Positions 1 through 7,894 of a DNA stretch of 62,361 nt are shown piece after piece. Source of the DNA: Deltaproteobacteria bacterium (lineage in GTDB: Bacteria; Myxococcota_A; UBA796; SXON01); NCBI GenBank assembly GCA_014191855.1, contig BJHF01000030.1, positions 1-62,361 on the forward strand, written 5' to 3'. The first letter of the stretch is position 1. The number at the start of each line of letters is the position of its first letter. Under the pieces are notes generated by a model. That model had not been told where the DNA came from, made no database searches, and saw nothing but the letters and a program-made list of their open reading frames with translations. The position numbers and the translations under genes are program-made.

Positions 1-100
1 GCACCTCCCCCTCCGGGCAATCCGAAGCCGTGTCTTCGAGCGTGATCTCGTAGCGCCCCGATTCGGGCTGTATGCAGGCAGTCAGCATCCAGGTGAGCAT
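1..100 (-). CDS. N-terminal fragment of a lipoprotein
   Basis: Reading leftward from an ATG at 100, 33 codons are open to the window edge. The product begins MLTWMLTACIQPESGRYEIT. The LTAC at residues 6-9 is a lipobox, so this is probably a lipid-anchored envelope protein with an unusually short signal sequence, a pattern shared by many genes in this window. The rest lies outside the window and the function cannot be judged. The gene is divergent from the EF-hand-repeat gene at 231. Confidence 0.5.
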   Translation of the reverse strand, partial: MLTWMLTACIQPESGRYEITLEDTASDCPEGEV

Positions 101-230
101 GGCGTCTCCGGGGGAAGGATAGCCGGGTTGTCGGCGAGCGGGGCCCAATCGTGGCCCCCCGGTAGACTTCCCACCTGCGATCCCCTACAGTTCGGGCTCG
201 CCCGACCGATCCGCCCCTGCCGGAGCCGCC

Positions 231-1496
231 ATGACCCTGATCGCCGCCGCCGCCCTCTTCGCTTCCTCGGCGTTTGCACGGCTTCCCTGGGCGGAGCGGG
301 ACCCGGACCACGACGGACTCCAGAACGCGTACGAGGTCGCCTACGGCACGAACCGCCACCTCGCGGACACCGATGGCGATGGATGGAACGACTACGACGA
401 GTACGTGTATGTCGGCGCTGGGGCGGGAACTGACGCGACGAACACCCCCGATGACGACGGCGACAGCCTCTACGATGTTTACGAGAGCATTTTCGGCACC
501 TCCGATACCGTGGCCGACACCGACGGCGATGGGTGGGACGATTACGAGGAATATGTGTACGTCGGCGGTGCCGCCGGCACCGACGCAAGTGACACGCCGG
601 ACGATGACGGAGATTACCTCTACGACGTGTACGAGCAGCTTTTCGGCACCGATGACAATGATTCCGACACCGACGGCGACGGCTGGACCGACTACGAGGA
701 GTATGTGTACGTCGGTGGAACGGCGGGCACGGACGCAAGTGACACGCCGGACGATGACGGAGATTACCTCTACGACGTGTACGAACAGCTTTTCGGCACG
801 GATGACAATGATTCCGACACCGATGGGGATGGCTGGACCGATTACGAAGAATACGTGTACGTGGGCCACCATGCGGGCACCAACCCGTACAACACGCCTG
901 ACGACGATGGGGATGGACTATACGACGTGTACGAGCGACTGTTCGGCACCTCCGATCGCAAGGAGGACACCGACGGGGACGGGTGGACGGACTACGAGGA
1001 GTACGTCTACGTCGGCCACCACGCGGGCTCCAACCCACGAAACACGCCTGACGACGACGGCGACGGGCTCTACGACGTGTACGAGTCCATTTTTGGTACG
1101 TCCGACCGGTACGAAGACACCGACGGCGACGGGTGGACGGACTATGAGGAATATGTGTACGTTGGCGGCACCGGCGGCACGGACGCCAGCGACACCCCGG
1201 ACGACGACAGCGACGGATTGTACGATGTCTACGAGGCGATCTTCGGCACTGACGACACGCTGAGCGACACGGACGGGGACGGCTGGAGCGACTACGACGA
1301 GTACGTGTATGTTGGCGGCGTGGCAGGCACGGACGCGAGCGACACGCCCGACGACGACAGCGACGGATTATACGATGTCTACGAGGCGATCTTCGGCACC
1401 GACGACACGCTGAGCGACACCGACGGTGATTCCTGGGACGACTACCTCGAGTACGTGTACGGCTACAGCGGCACGGACGCGACGGATCATCCGTAG
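231..1496 (+). CDS. Secreted protein of eight tandem EF-hand-like (calcium-binding) repeats
   Basis: The 421-residue product has a signal peptide (MTLIAAAALFASSAFA) and then is almost wholly eight tandem units of 50 residues, the last 48. Each unit carries two 12-residue loops, of the type DDDGDGLYDVYE and DTDGDGWTDYEE. Both fit the EF-hand/dockerin pattern D-x-D-x-D-G-x-x-D-x-x-E, giving about sixteen potential calcium sites. The loops are joined by a Tyr-rich EYVYVGG and a TDASDTP spacer. No enzymatic domain or C-terminal anchor is visible. The start ATG follows CGGAG by six bases. Thrombospondin type 3 repeats are the nearest general class. A calcium-stabilised surface or matrix rod is inferred, not shown. 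Confidence 0.85.
   Translation: MTLIAAAALFASSAFARLPWAERDPDHDGLQNAYEVAYGTNRHLADTDGDGWNDYDEYVYVGAGAGTDATNTPDDDGDSLYDVYESIFGTSDTVADTDGDGWDDYEEYVYVGGAAGTDASDTPDDDGDYLYDVYEQLFGTDDNDSDTDGDGWTDYEEYVYVGGTAGTDASDTPDDDGDYLYDVYEQLFGTDDNDSDTDGDGWTDYEEYVYVGHHAGTNPYNTPDDDGDGLYDVYERLFGTSDRKEDTDGDGWTDYEEYVYVGHHAGSNPRNTPDDDGDGLYDVYESIFGTSDRYEDTDGDGWTDYEEYVYVGGTGGTDASDTPDDDSDGLYDVYEAIFGTDDTLSDTDGDGWSDYDEYVYVGGVAGTDASDTPDDDSDGLYDVYEAIFGTDDTLSDTDGDSWDDYLEYVYGYSGTDATDHP
300..1493 (+). repeat. Tandem 150-bp coding repeat, eight units
   Basis: The DNA encoding residues 24-421 of the EF-hand-like protein is eight head-to-tail units of 150 bp, the last 144 bp. Units 3 and 4, and units 7 and 8, are close to identical at the nucleotide level over long stretches, which suggests recent duplication or gene conversion, whereas the first unit is the most diverged. 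Confidence 0.9.
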
Positions 1497-1528
1497 GGGT
1501 TCGCCCGGCTCCGGGCTATGATGCCCGC

Positions 1529-2788
1529 ATGACCATCCGCCCCGGCGAAGCCGCCCCGCTCACCTTCGACCACGCCCGCGGGCGTGTCGAGGTGCAGGCT
1601 GCGTGGACGACCACGGAGGTGTTGAGCACCGTCGAAACCATGCTTTCAGGCTGGGAGGCCAAGCTGCCGGCGGCCCGTGGTGCCCGCATCGTGATCAAGC
1701 CGAACCTCAACAACGATCTGGTGGCGCTCACTGGGAACTGCGCCGATCTCCGGGTACTCGCCGCGCTGATCGAGGCGCTCCAACGCCGCGGCTACACGAA
1801 CCTCACCGTGGCCGATGGCAGCAACGTCGGCGTCGAGCGGCGCAACATCTCCAGCTTCAAACGGCTGCGGATCGATGCGCTGGCGGAGAAGTACGGGGTG
1901 GCGACCGTGGACCTCAATCGCGACGAGGGTCGCCGCATCCCGCTGCACGCCGGGGCGGAGCCGTTGGTCGCGAACACGGTGCTGGATGCCGACTTCCTGA
2001 TCTCGGTGCCGAAGGTGAAGACCCACGTTGAAGCCGGGCTCTCGTGCGCGATGAAAAACTGGGTAGGGATTTGTGTCGGCCAGGACAAGCGCCATATGCA
2101 CCAGGACCTGGGGCGCAACATCTTCGCGCTCTCCGAGGTGGTACAGCCGGACTTGATCCTCGTCGATGGCCTTGTCGGGATGGAGGGCAACGGCCCGGGG
2201 GACGGGGATCCGTTCCGATTTGGCTACCTCGTCATGGCGGACGACCCGTTCCTCAACGACCTGGTCGTCGCGCGCTTGGTTGGGTTGCCAGTGGCAGCGG
2301 TTCCGTACCTCCAGCACGCCCGGGACGCGGGGGTTCTCGACGACGATCTTGCCGCCCGGGTGAACGCAGAAGTTCCCTTGTTACGCCAGATTCAGCGGGC
2401 CCCGGCCCGAAGCCGCCTCGCGGAGCTCTCCGAGTCGCCCAGCCTGCTCTGGCTCAAGAAGGCGGTGCGCCCGATCGTGGCGCAGCCGGCGGTCGCGGAG
2501 CTGGCCTACAAGGCGAAGATCATCCAGGATGTGTACTCGCTGGAGGACGACTCGCTGCGTCTCGTTGCACGCGATGCCGAAGCGTGCGGGGACTGCCGGC
2601 GGTGCGAGGATTTTTGTCCGACGGGCCTGAAGGTGGAGGAGATCGGGGTGAAGCTGGAGATCCCCGACTGTGTGCAGTGCCTGTACTGTTGGTGGGTGTG
2701 CCCGAAGCAGGCGCTCACGTTGAGCGGGGAACCGGCGGCGATGGAGCGGCAGATTGCGCGGTACAAGGGAGTGATTGAGGACATCTGA
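1529..2788 (+). CDS. DUF362 protein with C-terminal 2[4Fe-4S] ferredoxin domain
   Basis: This 419-residue cytoplasmic protein has a DUF362 domain over roughly residues 45-250, with the typical IVIKPNL and ISVPKVKTH segments. Near the C-terminus are two cluster motifs, CGDCRRCEDFCP and CVQCLYCWWVCP, each C-x2-C-x2-C-x3-C-P, for two [4Fe-4S] clusters. Proteins of this build are redox proteins of largely unknown substrate. The ATG at 1529 lies 32 bases after the preceding gene in the same direction. No operon partner with a redox role is adjacent, so the electron donor cannot be named. Confidence 0.85.
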   Translation: MTIRPGEAAPLTFDHARGRVEVQAAWTTTEVLSTVETMLSGWEAKLPAARGARIVIKPNLNNDLVALTGNCADLRVLAALIEALQRRGYTNLTVADGSNVGVERRNISSFKRLRIDALAEKYGVATVDLNRDEGRRIPLHAGAEPLVANTVLDADFLISVPKVKTHVEAGLSCAMKNWVGICVGQDKRHMHQDLGRNIFALSEVVQPDLILVDGLVGMEGNGPGDGDPFRFGYLVMADDPFLNDLVVARLVGLPVAAVPYLQHARDAGVLDDDLAARVNAEVPLLRQIQRAPARSRLAELSESPSLLWLKKAVRPIVAQPAVAELAYKAKIIQDVYSLEDDSLRLVARDAEACGDCRRCEDFCPTGLKVEEIGVKLEIPDCVQCLYCWWVCPKQALTLSGEPAAMERQIARYKGVIEDI

Positions 2789-2863
2789 GCGCGATGGCCC
2801 GCCGCCCCTGCCTGACGACGGCGACGTGCGCATCCGGCCATCGCCCCGATTCCCCTTGCCCCG

Positions 2864-2971
2864 TCAAAACGCCGCATACCCACCGACGATCGACGAGCTC
2901 AGCAGGTACAGCACGCCCGAGATCCCGAGGATCACCGCGAGCGGAACCCAGAACCAGCGGCGGGAAGGCAC
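2864..2971 (-). CDS. Possible 35-residue single-pass membrane peptide
   Basis: A short leftward frame with a GTG start at 2971 encodes VPSRRWFWVPLAVILGISG followed by VLYLLSSSIVGGYAAF and a TGA. It has a basic, aromatic N-terminus and one long hydrophobic helix, as in small membrane proteins. A weak TTGGGA lies just upstream of the start. It fills most of the gap between 2788 and 3019 and is divergent from the reductase gene. The frame stays open further upstream, so a longer form is possible. Support is composition only. Confidence 0.3.
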   Translation of the reverse strand: MPSRRWFWVPLAVILGISGVLYLLSSSIVGGYAAF

Positions 2972-3018
2972 GTTCCCAAGCCGTAACCGGTTAGCCGCGC
3001 ACAACCCACGGACCCCCG

Positions 3019-3957
3019 ATGCGTGCCATCGTCCTCGACAGTTACGCCGATACGCCCCATATCGCTGAGCGGCCCGCGCCGGTTGCGGCGCCCGCCTCTG
3101 TACTCGTGAAGGTGCGCGCGACCAGCGTGAACCCCGTGGACTGGAAGCAGGCCACCGGCAAGATCAAGCTGTTCATGGCGGCGAAGTTTCCGTTTGTGCC
3201 GGGCTATGATCTGGCCGGCGAGGTGGTGGAGGTCGGCCCAGGAGCCACGGGCTTCGCCGTGGGCGACCCCGTGCACACCCGGCTGAACGGCACCACCGCC
3301 GGCGCCAACGCCGAGCTTGCGGTGTGCGGGCTGGATGGCGTTCGGCCGATGCCGGCGGGGATGGACTTCGGGGAGGCCGCCGCCCTGCCGTTGGCGGGAA
3401 TGACCGCGCTCCAAGGGCTCCGTGATGTCCTGGGGCTGCCGATGACCGGGGCGTCGGGGCGGGTGTTGATCGTCGGCGCCTCCGGGGGCGTCGGGCATTT
3501 TGCAGTCCAGCTCGCCCGCTCGATGGGCGCGCACGTGGTCGGCGTGTGCAGTGGCAAGAACGCGGAGCTTGTGTTGGGGCTCGGGGCGCACGAGGTGGTC
3601 GATTACACCCGCGCCGATGCCTACACGAACCAGGCGCCGTTCGATTTTATCTATGATTGTGTCGGGGGCGATCTGGGGCTCCTGGTTTCGCTCCTCACCC
3701 CGAAGGGTCGCTACGCCTCGTGCATGCCCGGGCCGGCGATTTTCTTGTGGCCGATTTTGCACGTGTTTTCCGGGCGCTCGGTGAAGCCGGTGATGCTGAA
3801 GTCCACCGCCGCGGATCTGGCCGTGCTCGATGGGCTCGTGGACCAGGGCAAGCTCCGCGTCGTGATCGACAGCCGCTTCCCGCTCGCGGAGCTGCCGGCC
3901 GCCTGGGCACGCAGCCAGAGCGGGCGCACGGTGGGGAAGATCGTGATCGACGTGTGA
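3019..3957 (+). CDS. Medium-chain (quinone oxidoreductase-like) NAD(P)H-dependent reductase
   Basis: The 312-residue product matches the zinc-independent quinone oxidoreductase branch of the medium-chain dehydrogenase/reductase family. It shows the N-terminal GroES-like fold with SVNPVDWKQATG and PGYDLAGEVVEVG, then a Rossmann fold with VGASGGVGHFAVQLAR for NAD(P) binding. The Cys/His ligands of zinc alcohol dehydrogenases are absent. Members reduce quinones or activated alkenes in the cytoplasm; the substrate here is unknown. It starts at the ATG at 3019 and is convergent with the toxin-antitoxin pair on its right. Confidence 0.85.
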   Translation: MRAIVLDSYADTPHIAERPAPVAAPASVLVKVRATSVNPVDWKQATGKIKLFMAAKFPFVPGYDLAGEVVEVGPGATGFAVGDPVHTRLNGTTAGANAELAVCGLDGVRPMPAGMDFGEAAALPLAGMTALQGLRDVLGLPMTGASGRVLIVGASGGVGHFAVQLARSMGAHVVGVCSGKNAELVLGLGAHEVVDYTRADAYTNQAPFDFIYDCVGGDLGLLVSLLTPKGRYASCMPGPAIFLWPILHVFSGRSVKPVMLKSTAADLAVLDGLVDQGKLRVVIDSRFPLAELPAAWARSQSGRTVGKIVIDV

Positions 3958-3983
3958 GAATCGGCCCCAGGAGCTGCCTATTC

Positions 3984-4388
3984 TCAGCTCCCAGGCTGGA
4001 ACCAGTCCTCCACGCGGAGCCCTGGCACTCGCATGAACTCGTGGGTGTTGCGGGTAACGAGGGTTGCCCCCCGGGCCAGAGCGGAGCCGGCGATGAGGAC
4101 GTGGAGCGGTCCGATGGGAAGGCCGCGACCCTCGAGGTCTGCGCGCACGATCGCCGCGGCCTGACCTTCGGCCGGGCCAAAGGGAACGACGGTAACCACC
4201 GAAAGGAAGCGCTGGAGTTGTTCGCTTCGGCGGGTTGCCTCTGGTGATTTCGCGACGCCCACTGCCAGCTCGTAGGCCACGATCGCGGACACCGCGATCG
4301 CGGCCGGTGGCGTGGCCAGCAGGCGTTCACTGACCCCGCCCATTCCCTTGAAGAAGTAAGCAACCATATTGGTGTCGAGGTCGTACAT
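3984..4388 (-). CDS. vapC: VapC-like PIN-domain toxin with an altered active site
   Basis: The 134-residue product has a PIN-domain layout: DTN at residues 5-7, a Glu in VAYELAVG at 40, and the C-terminal LVTRNTHEFMRVPGLRVEDW characteristic of VapC ribonucleases. In known VapCs the segment GPFDQMIAG supplies the third acidic metal ligand; here it reads GPLHVLIAG, with His96 in place of Asp. The family cleaves tRNA or rRNA using magnesium held by these acids, so activity may be weakened or lost. Its ATG overlaps the stop of the antitoxin gene (TGATG), and I chose that ATG rather than an upstream start inside the antitoxin frame. Confidence 0.85.
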   Translation of the reverse strand: MYDLDTNMVAYFFKGMGGVSERLLATPPAAIAVSAIVAYELAVGVAKSPEATRRSEQLQRFLSVVTVVPFGPAEGQAAAIVRADLEGRGLPIGPLHVLIAGSALARGATLVTRNTHEFMRVPGLRVEDWFQPGS

Positions 4389-4618
4389 CAAAGCGGCTCT
4401 CGCGGCAGGTCGTCGCCGGTGTGGAGTCCCGCCCGCGGATCGTCCTCGGAGGCACCCCAAGCGCCGGCGAGCTGCACCACGTCGGCCGGCCAGGTTGCCG
4501 CCGTTCGCGCCCGCACGAGGTCTGCGATCCATCGGCTGACCGACACACCAGCGGCGGCCGCCGCGCCGCGAACCCGGTGCTCGGTGTCGTCGTCCATGTA
4601 GATGGTCACCTGAGACAT
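4388..4618 (-). CDS. vapB: Ribbon-helix-helix antitoxin of the VapBC-type pair
   Basis: This 76-residue protein begins MSQVTIYMDDDTEHRVRGAA. A beta-strand followed by two helices (to about residue 40, SVSRWIADLVR) fits the ribbon-helix-helix (CopG/MetJ) DNA-binding fold. The acidic C-terminal half would wrap the toxin. It is the first gene of the pair and its TGA shares one base with the toxin ATG, so translation is coupled. The start at 4618 has a GGAG a few bases upstream. A perfect palindrome over the predicted -10 box immediately upstream suggests that it represses its own promoter. Confidence 0.8.
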   Translation of the reverse strand: MSQVTIYMDDDTEHRVRGAAAAAGVSVSRWIADLVRARTAATWPADVVQLAGAWGASEDDPRAGLHTGDDLPREPL

Positions 4619-4627
4619 GCTATCTCC

Positions 4628-4668
4628 ACGTATATGTGCACATATACGTTCGATGCGCGCTTCGTCAA
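4628..4668 (-). promoter_or_regulatory. Promoter with palindromic operator for the toxin-antitoxin pair
   Basis: On the minus strand a TTGACG (4668-4663) and TATATG (4646-4641), 16 bases apart, make a good sigma70-type promoter. A perfect 22-bp palindrome (4628-4649, core TATGTGCACATA) covers the -10 box and ends ten bases before the antitoxin start. Ribbon-helix-helix antitoxins bind such inverted repeats, so autoregulation is the natural reading. Confidence 0.6.
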
Positions 4669-4696
4669 GCGTCATTCCCCGGACGCACCGGGGGCC

Positions 4697-5464
4697 TCAG
4701 TTCCCAAACAACCACTCATCCTGCCGCGCGAAGATCTGGTCGGTGCCGAGCCGCAGCGTGGCCTCGACCGTCGCGTCGTCGGCCTCCAGCTCGGCGAAGG
4801 TCGTTTCGGAGAACACCGCCATCATCCGGAGCGCACCGCTGCCATCCGGGCGGTCCAACCAGAATTCGATGGATTCGCTCTGCTCGATCACCGCGGCCTC
4901 TTCTTCCGCCACCACGCGGTCGGTGGTCCAGGTGCGGGCGAAGGTGGCGGTGCGGCCATCCCCCACATCGAAGGGGCGATACTCCTTCGGGAGCACGTAG
5001 GAGGCCTCAAAGAGCAGGTTGGCCTTGGTGAGATCGTTGCTGGTCCGCAGCACGCAGTCGGGCCAGCAGCCTTCCCCCTCTACGAACGAGCGGATGTAGT
5101 GGTCGGGGCACTGCGGCTCGAGCGGCGTTTGATCCACGATCAGCGGGAGGGGTAGGTGATCGGCGCGAGGAAAGGCGCTCTGCCGCACCAGCGCGCTGGT
5201 GAGCGCGAGGCTCGGGTCGCGGTCGGGAACGTCGACGCCCGCGACATCCTCAGGGTTGAGGGGGGTGGGCGTGAAGGAGCGGAGCGAGAGGTCTACGGCG
5301 GCGAGATCCAGCGCTTCATCGATCTCCGCCTCCATCGCGAGCACGTACTGCGCGAGCTCCGCGTCCGTCGCCGTTTCGAAGTTGCGAAAGGCGAGGTGCA
5401 CCGCCTCATCGAAGTCGGGCGGGGGCGCAGGTTCGGAGACGGCGCAGGCCGCGAGCCAGAGCAT
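4697..5464 (-). CDS. Lipoprotein of unknown function
   Basis: The 255-residue product starts MLWLAACAVSEPAPPPDF: only six residues precede the lipobox Cys (LAAC). The mature part is acidic, mixed alpha/beta and has isolated cysteines (in SFVEGEGCWPDCVLRT). No known domain is recognised. It lies just upstream of the antitoxin gene in the same direction but is separated from it by that gene's own promoter. It is divergent from the four-repeat lipoprotein at 5542. Confidence 0.65.
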   Translation of the reverse strand: MLWLAACAVSEPAPPPDFDEAVHLAFRNFETATDAELAQYVLAMEAEIDEALDLAAVDLSLRSFTPTPLNPEDVAGVDVPDRDPSLALTSALVRQSAFPRADHLPLPLIVDQTPLEPQCPDHYIRSFVEGEGCWPDCVLRTSNDLTKANLLFEASYVLPKEYRPFDVGDGRTATFARTWTTDRVVAEEEAAVIEQSESIEFWLDRPDGSGALRMMAVFSETTFAELEADDATVEATLRLGTDQIFARQDEWLFGN

Positions 5465-5541
5465 GGGAACGTGCAGCGTAGCACGGGTCGCGAAATGTCA
5501 CGAAGGTGGATAAGCCCGCTACACCTTCCCCGAGTGCTCCT

Positions 5542-6693
5542 GTGAAGCTCCTCCTCCCCGTCGCCACCATCGTTCTCGCCGCGGCCTCGTGCTGCTGCTG
5601 CGGCTCCGACATTGAGCAGGCGCTCAAGGATGCGGGCGTGAACGTTCCCTCCGGCGCGAGCGATGGGCGCGTGATGTTCGCGGTGCCCGCCAACGAGAGC
5701 GTGCGCGTCCTGGATATCGACCCGGAGGATGCCTACTACTCCTCGAAAGGCGACATCATCGGGAAGACGTGCACCACCGACGAAGCCTCCAGCTACAAGG
5801 ATGGCGGTTGGCACGGCGGCTCGGTGCACTGCAACAGCACGACGGACACGTACTACTTCTACAAGGCCGCGTATGCCGATCTCGGCCCCGCCCCCGTGGT
5901 TGCCGGCGGCACGGTGGTGCCGGCGATCCCGGGGTTGCGCGTTACCCACGAGCTGCCGACCGGCAGCGTGGTCAAGATCCTCGACGTCGCGAGCGACGAC
6001 GCGTACTTCTCCGATCGCAGCACGATCATGGGGAAGACCTGCACGCTGGATGGAGCCAGCTCCTTCAAGGATGGCGAGTGGCACGGCGGCAGCGTGAACT
6101 GCACGGATGGGTCGAACTACTACTTCTACAAGGCGGCGTATGAGCTGGTCACGGTCGGCGGCGGCGCGGCGCCGGTCGTGGCCGACGGTCGGGCAACCTA
6201 CTCGGTGCCGAACGGCAGCCGGGTAAAGGTGGTCGACATCGCGAGCGACGACGCCTACTACAGCGACCGCGCCGCGATCATCGGCAAGCTGTGCACCCTC
6301 TCGGAGGACAGCTCGTTCAAGGACGGGAGCTGGCACGGCGGGCAGGTGAGCTGCGCGGATGGATCGAGCTACTACTTCTACAAGGCGGCCTACGTCGTGC
6401 AGGGGCTTGGGGCGGTCGGCGGCGGCGGCGCGGTGGGCGGCGGCGGCGCGGCCGCCATCGCGGGCGACCGGGTGATGCACCAGGTGCGCAAGGGCATCCG
6501 GGTGAAGGTGCTCGACATCGCGAGCGACGACGCCTACTACAGCGACCGGGGCAGCATCATCGGGAAGCGTTGCACCACCGACGAGCCCTCCTCCTACAAA
6601 GAAGGCGGCTGGCAGGGCGGACAGGTGCGCTGCGACGATGGGTCGAGCTACTACTTCTACAAGGCGGCCTACGAGAAGCTCGACCGTCCTTGA
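5542..6693 (+). CDS. Lipoprotein with four Cys-paired repeats of an unrecognised module
   Basis: A GTG at 5542 gives VKLLLPVATIVLAAASCCCC, a lipoprotein signal ending in LAAASC, and a 383-residue protein; a GTG at 5506 would add 12 residues before it. The mature part is four copies of a roughly 75-residue module. Each contains VKVLDIASDDAYYSDR, IIGKxCT, SSFKDGxWHGGxV, a second Cys, and a closing YYFYKAAY. The two Cys per repeat could form a disulfide in the periplasm. Ala/Gly/Val linkers separate the modules. I do not recognise the module; its size and strand-rich pattern suggest a small beta domain. Two membrane genes follow within 17 bases, suggesting an operon. Confidence 0.7.
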   Translation: MKLLLPVATIVLAAASCCCCGSDIEQALKDAGVNVPSGASDGRVMFAVPANESVRVLDIDPEDAYYSSKGDIIGKTCTTDEASSYKDGGWHGGSVHCNSTTDTYYFYKAAYADLGPAPVVAGGTVVPAIPGLRVTHELPTGSVVKILDVASDDAYFSDRSTIMGKTCTLDGASSFKDGEWHGGSVNCTDGSNYYFYKAAYELVTVGGGAAPVVADGRATYSVPNGSRVKVVDIASDDAYYSDRAAIIGKLCTLSEDSSFKDGSWHGGQVSCADGSSYYFYKAAYVVQGLGAVGGGGAVGGGGAAAIAGDRVMHQVRKGIRVKVLDIASDDAYYSDRGSIIGKRCTTDEPSSYKEGGWQGGQVRCDDGSSYYFYKAAYEKLDRP

Positions 6694-6709
6694 GCCCTCG
6701 GCCGAAGCG

Positions 6710-7120
6710 ATGACCGGGGTGTTGTGGGCGCTGGGCGCGGGCTTGGTGTACGCCGCGATCGCGCTCCGTTTTCCGGACCGGTACCCTTTCGCCACCTACT
6801 CGATGTACGCCAAGCTGCGCGATCGGGTGGAGGGCGCCGTGCTGTACGTGCGGGTCGGCGAGGAGCTGGTGTCCATCGGTGCGCTGGAGGCCTTCGCGGG
6901 GCTCGACGCCGCGCTGGTCACGCCCAAAGGGTACCCGTGCTCGCAGGAGTGGGTGGTGTGGGAAACCCGGAGGTGGATCGAGGCGAACCTCGCCACCGAG
7001 GCGCGTCCTGACGCGGTGGACGTGGAGGTCGGCTTCCGGATCCTCCGCGTCGAGAATTTTGTCCTTCACGAGCGCTGCGTTGTGCTCGCTTCGGGGCGCG
7101 CATCCTGGCGCTCACGATGA
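6710..7120 (+). CDS. Small membrane-anchored protein, partner of the next gene
   Basis: The 136-residue product opens with one hydrophobic helix (VLWALGAGLVYAAIAL) followed by RFPDRYPFATYSMYA and a mixed soluble domain. It starts 17 bases after the four-repeat lipoprotein, and its TGA overlaps the ATG of the next gene (ATGA). The family is not known to me. The aromatic PFATYSMYA segment resembles what is seen beside HTTM-type membrane genes, but this is an impression only. Confidence 0.55.
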   Translation: MTGVLWALGAGLVYAAIALRFPDRYPFATYSMYAKLRDRVEGAVLYVRVGEELVSIGALEAFAGLDAALVTPKGYPCSQEWVVWETRRWIEANLATEARPDAVDVEVGFRILRVENFVLHERCVVLASGRASWRSR

Positions 7121-7869
7121 TGCCGTCCTGGCTTTCGGGGGAGGCGGTCCTCGGCGTGGCGTTGTATGCCGGGCTCGCGAACACCTGGTTTCACCTACTC
7201 TATCATCGATCCCCGCTGTACCTCGATCCGCTATCGCTGGTCGGACGCGACCCGCGCGCGCGACCCTCGGCGGCCCAATGGGGCACGTTGCTGGTGGCGT
7301 TGGGCGGTGTGTTCGGCTTCGCGGCAGGACTGGCGCCGCAGACCGGAGCCGTCGCCGCGCTTACGGCGATCTATGGCCTTCGCCGCTGGGAAGTAGCCAC
7401 CTACCCGGGCGGCATGGTCGCGCGGCTCGGAAAGTACGCGCCGGCTTCGGCGGCGCTGCTCGCGTGGCTGGTGGCGGGCGCCCTCAACCCTGCGCACGCC
7501 TGGGATGCGGCCGCCGGCGTGTTTGCCGCCTGCTATGTGCTCGCCGGGATCGCGAAGGTGCGCGAGACCGGCTGGGGCTGGGGGCGCGCGGAGAACATGT
7601 CGTTGTTGCTGGCTGAACGGGGCTTCGGTCGTTTCGGAGCGCTACGCCTGCGCCTCGCGACGAATCGCGCCGCCTGCGCGGCGATCGGCGCCGCCGGCCT
7701 CGGCGTGGAATTCGCCGCCGCCGGCTTCCTCTGGGCCCCCGCCCGCCCCGGCCTCGCGGTGGGGATCGTTGCGTTCAAGGCGCTCACCTACGTGCTGTAC
7801 GGCTACTTCGAGCCCGAGTGGGCGCTCACCGCTGCTGCGATCGGCGTGGCCGCCTACCTCACCCCGTAG
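7117..7869 (+). CDS. Polytopic membrane protein, HTTM-like
   Basis: The 250-residue product has about six or seven hydrophobic helices. The segment AACYVLAGIAKVRETGWGWG, together with a later GYFEPEW end, resembles HTTM (vitamin K gamma-carboxylase-like membrane) proteins. Assignment to that family is tentative. It overlaps the preceding gene by four bases and ends the three-gene set that begins at 5542. It is convergent with the lipoprotein gene at 7895. Confidence 0.6.
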   Translation: MMPSWLSGEAVLGVALYAGLANTWFHLLYHRSPLYLDPLSLVGRDPRARPSAAQWGTLLVALGGVFGFAAGLAPQTGAVAALTAIYGLRRWEVATYPGGMVARLGKYAPASAALLAWLVAGALNPAHAWDAAAGVFAACYVLAGIAKVRETGWGWGRAENMSLLLAERGFGRFGALRLRLATNRAACAAIGAAGLGVEFAAAGFLWAPARPGLAVGIVAFKALTYVLYGYFEPEWALTAAAIGVAAYLTP

Positions 7870-7894
7870 GGGCGGCCCCCCGTGGCCGCCCTCG

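Noticed and set aside
82..1038. A 318-codon Arg/His-rich frame opposite the EF-hand repeats.
   Set aside because: It is the complement of the Asp/Gly-rich tandem repeat, which explains both its length and its Arg-rich repeats.
300..1493. The tandem 150-bp units considered as a non-coding satellite or CRISPR-like array.
   Set aside because: Units are in frame, lack spacers, and encode consistent calcium-loop residues.
5293..6795. A 500-codon frame opposite the four-repeat lipoprotein.
   Set aside because: Its apparent repeats mirror the repeats on the sense strand; no start or domain supports it.
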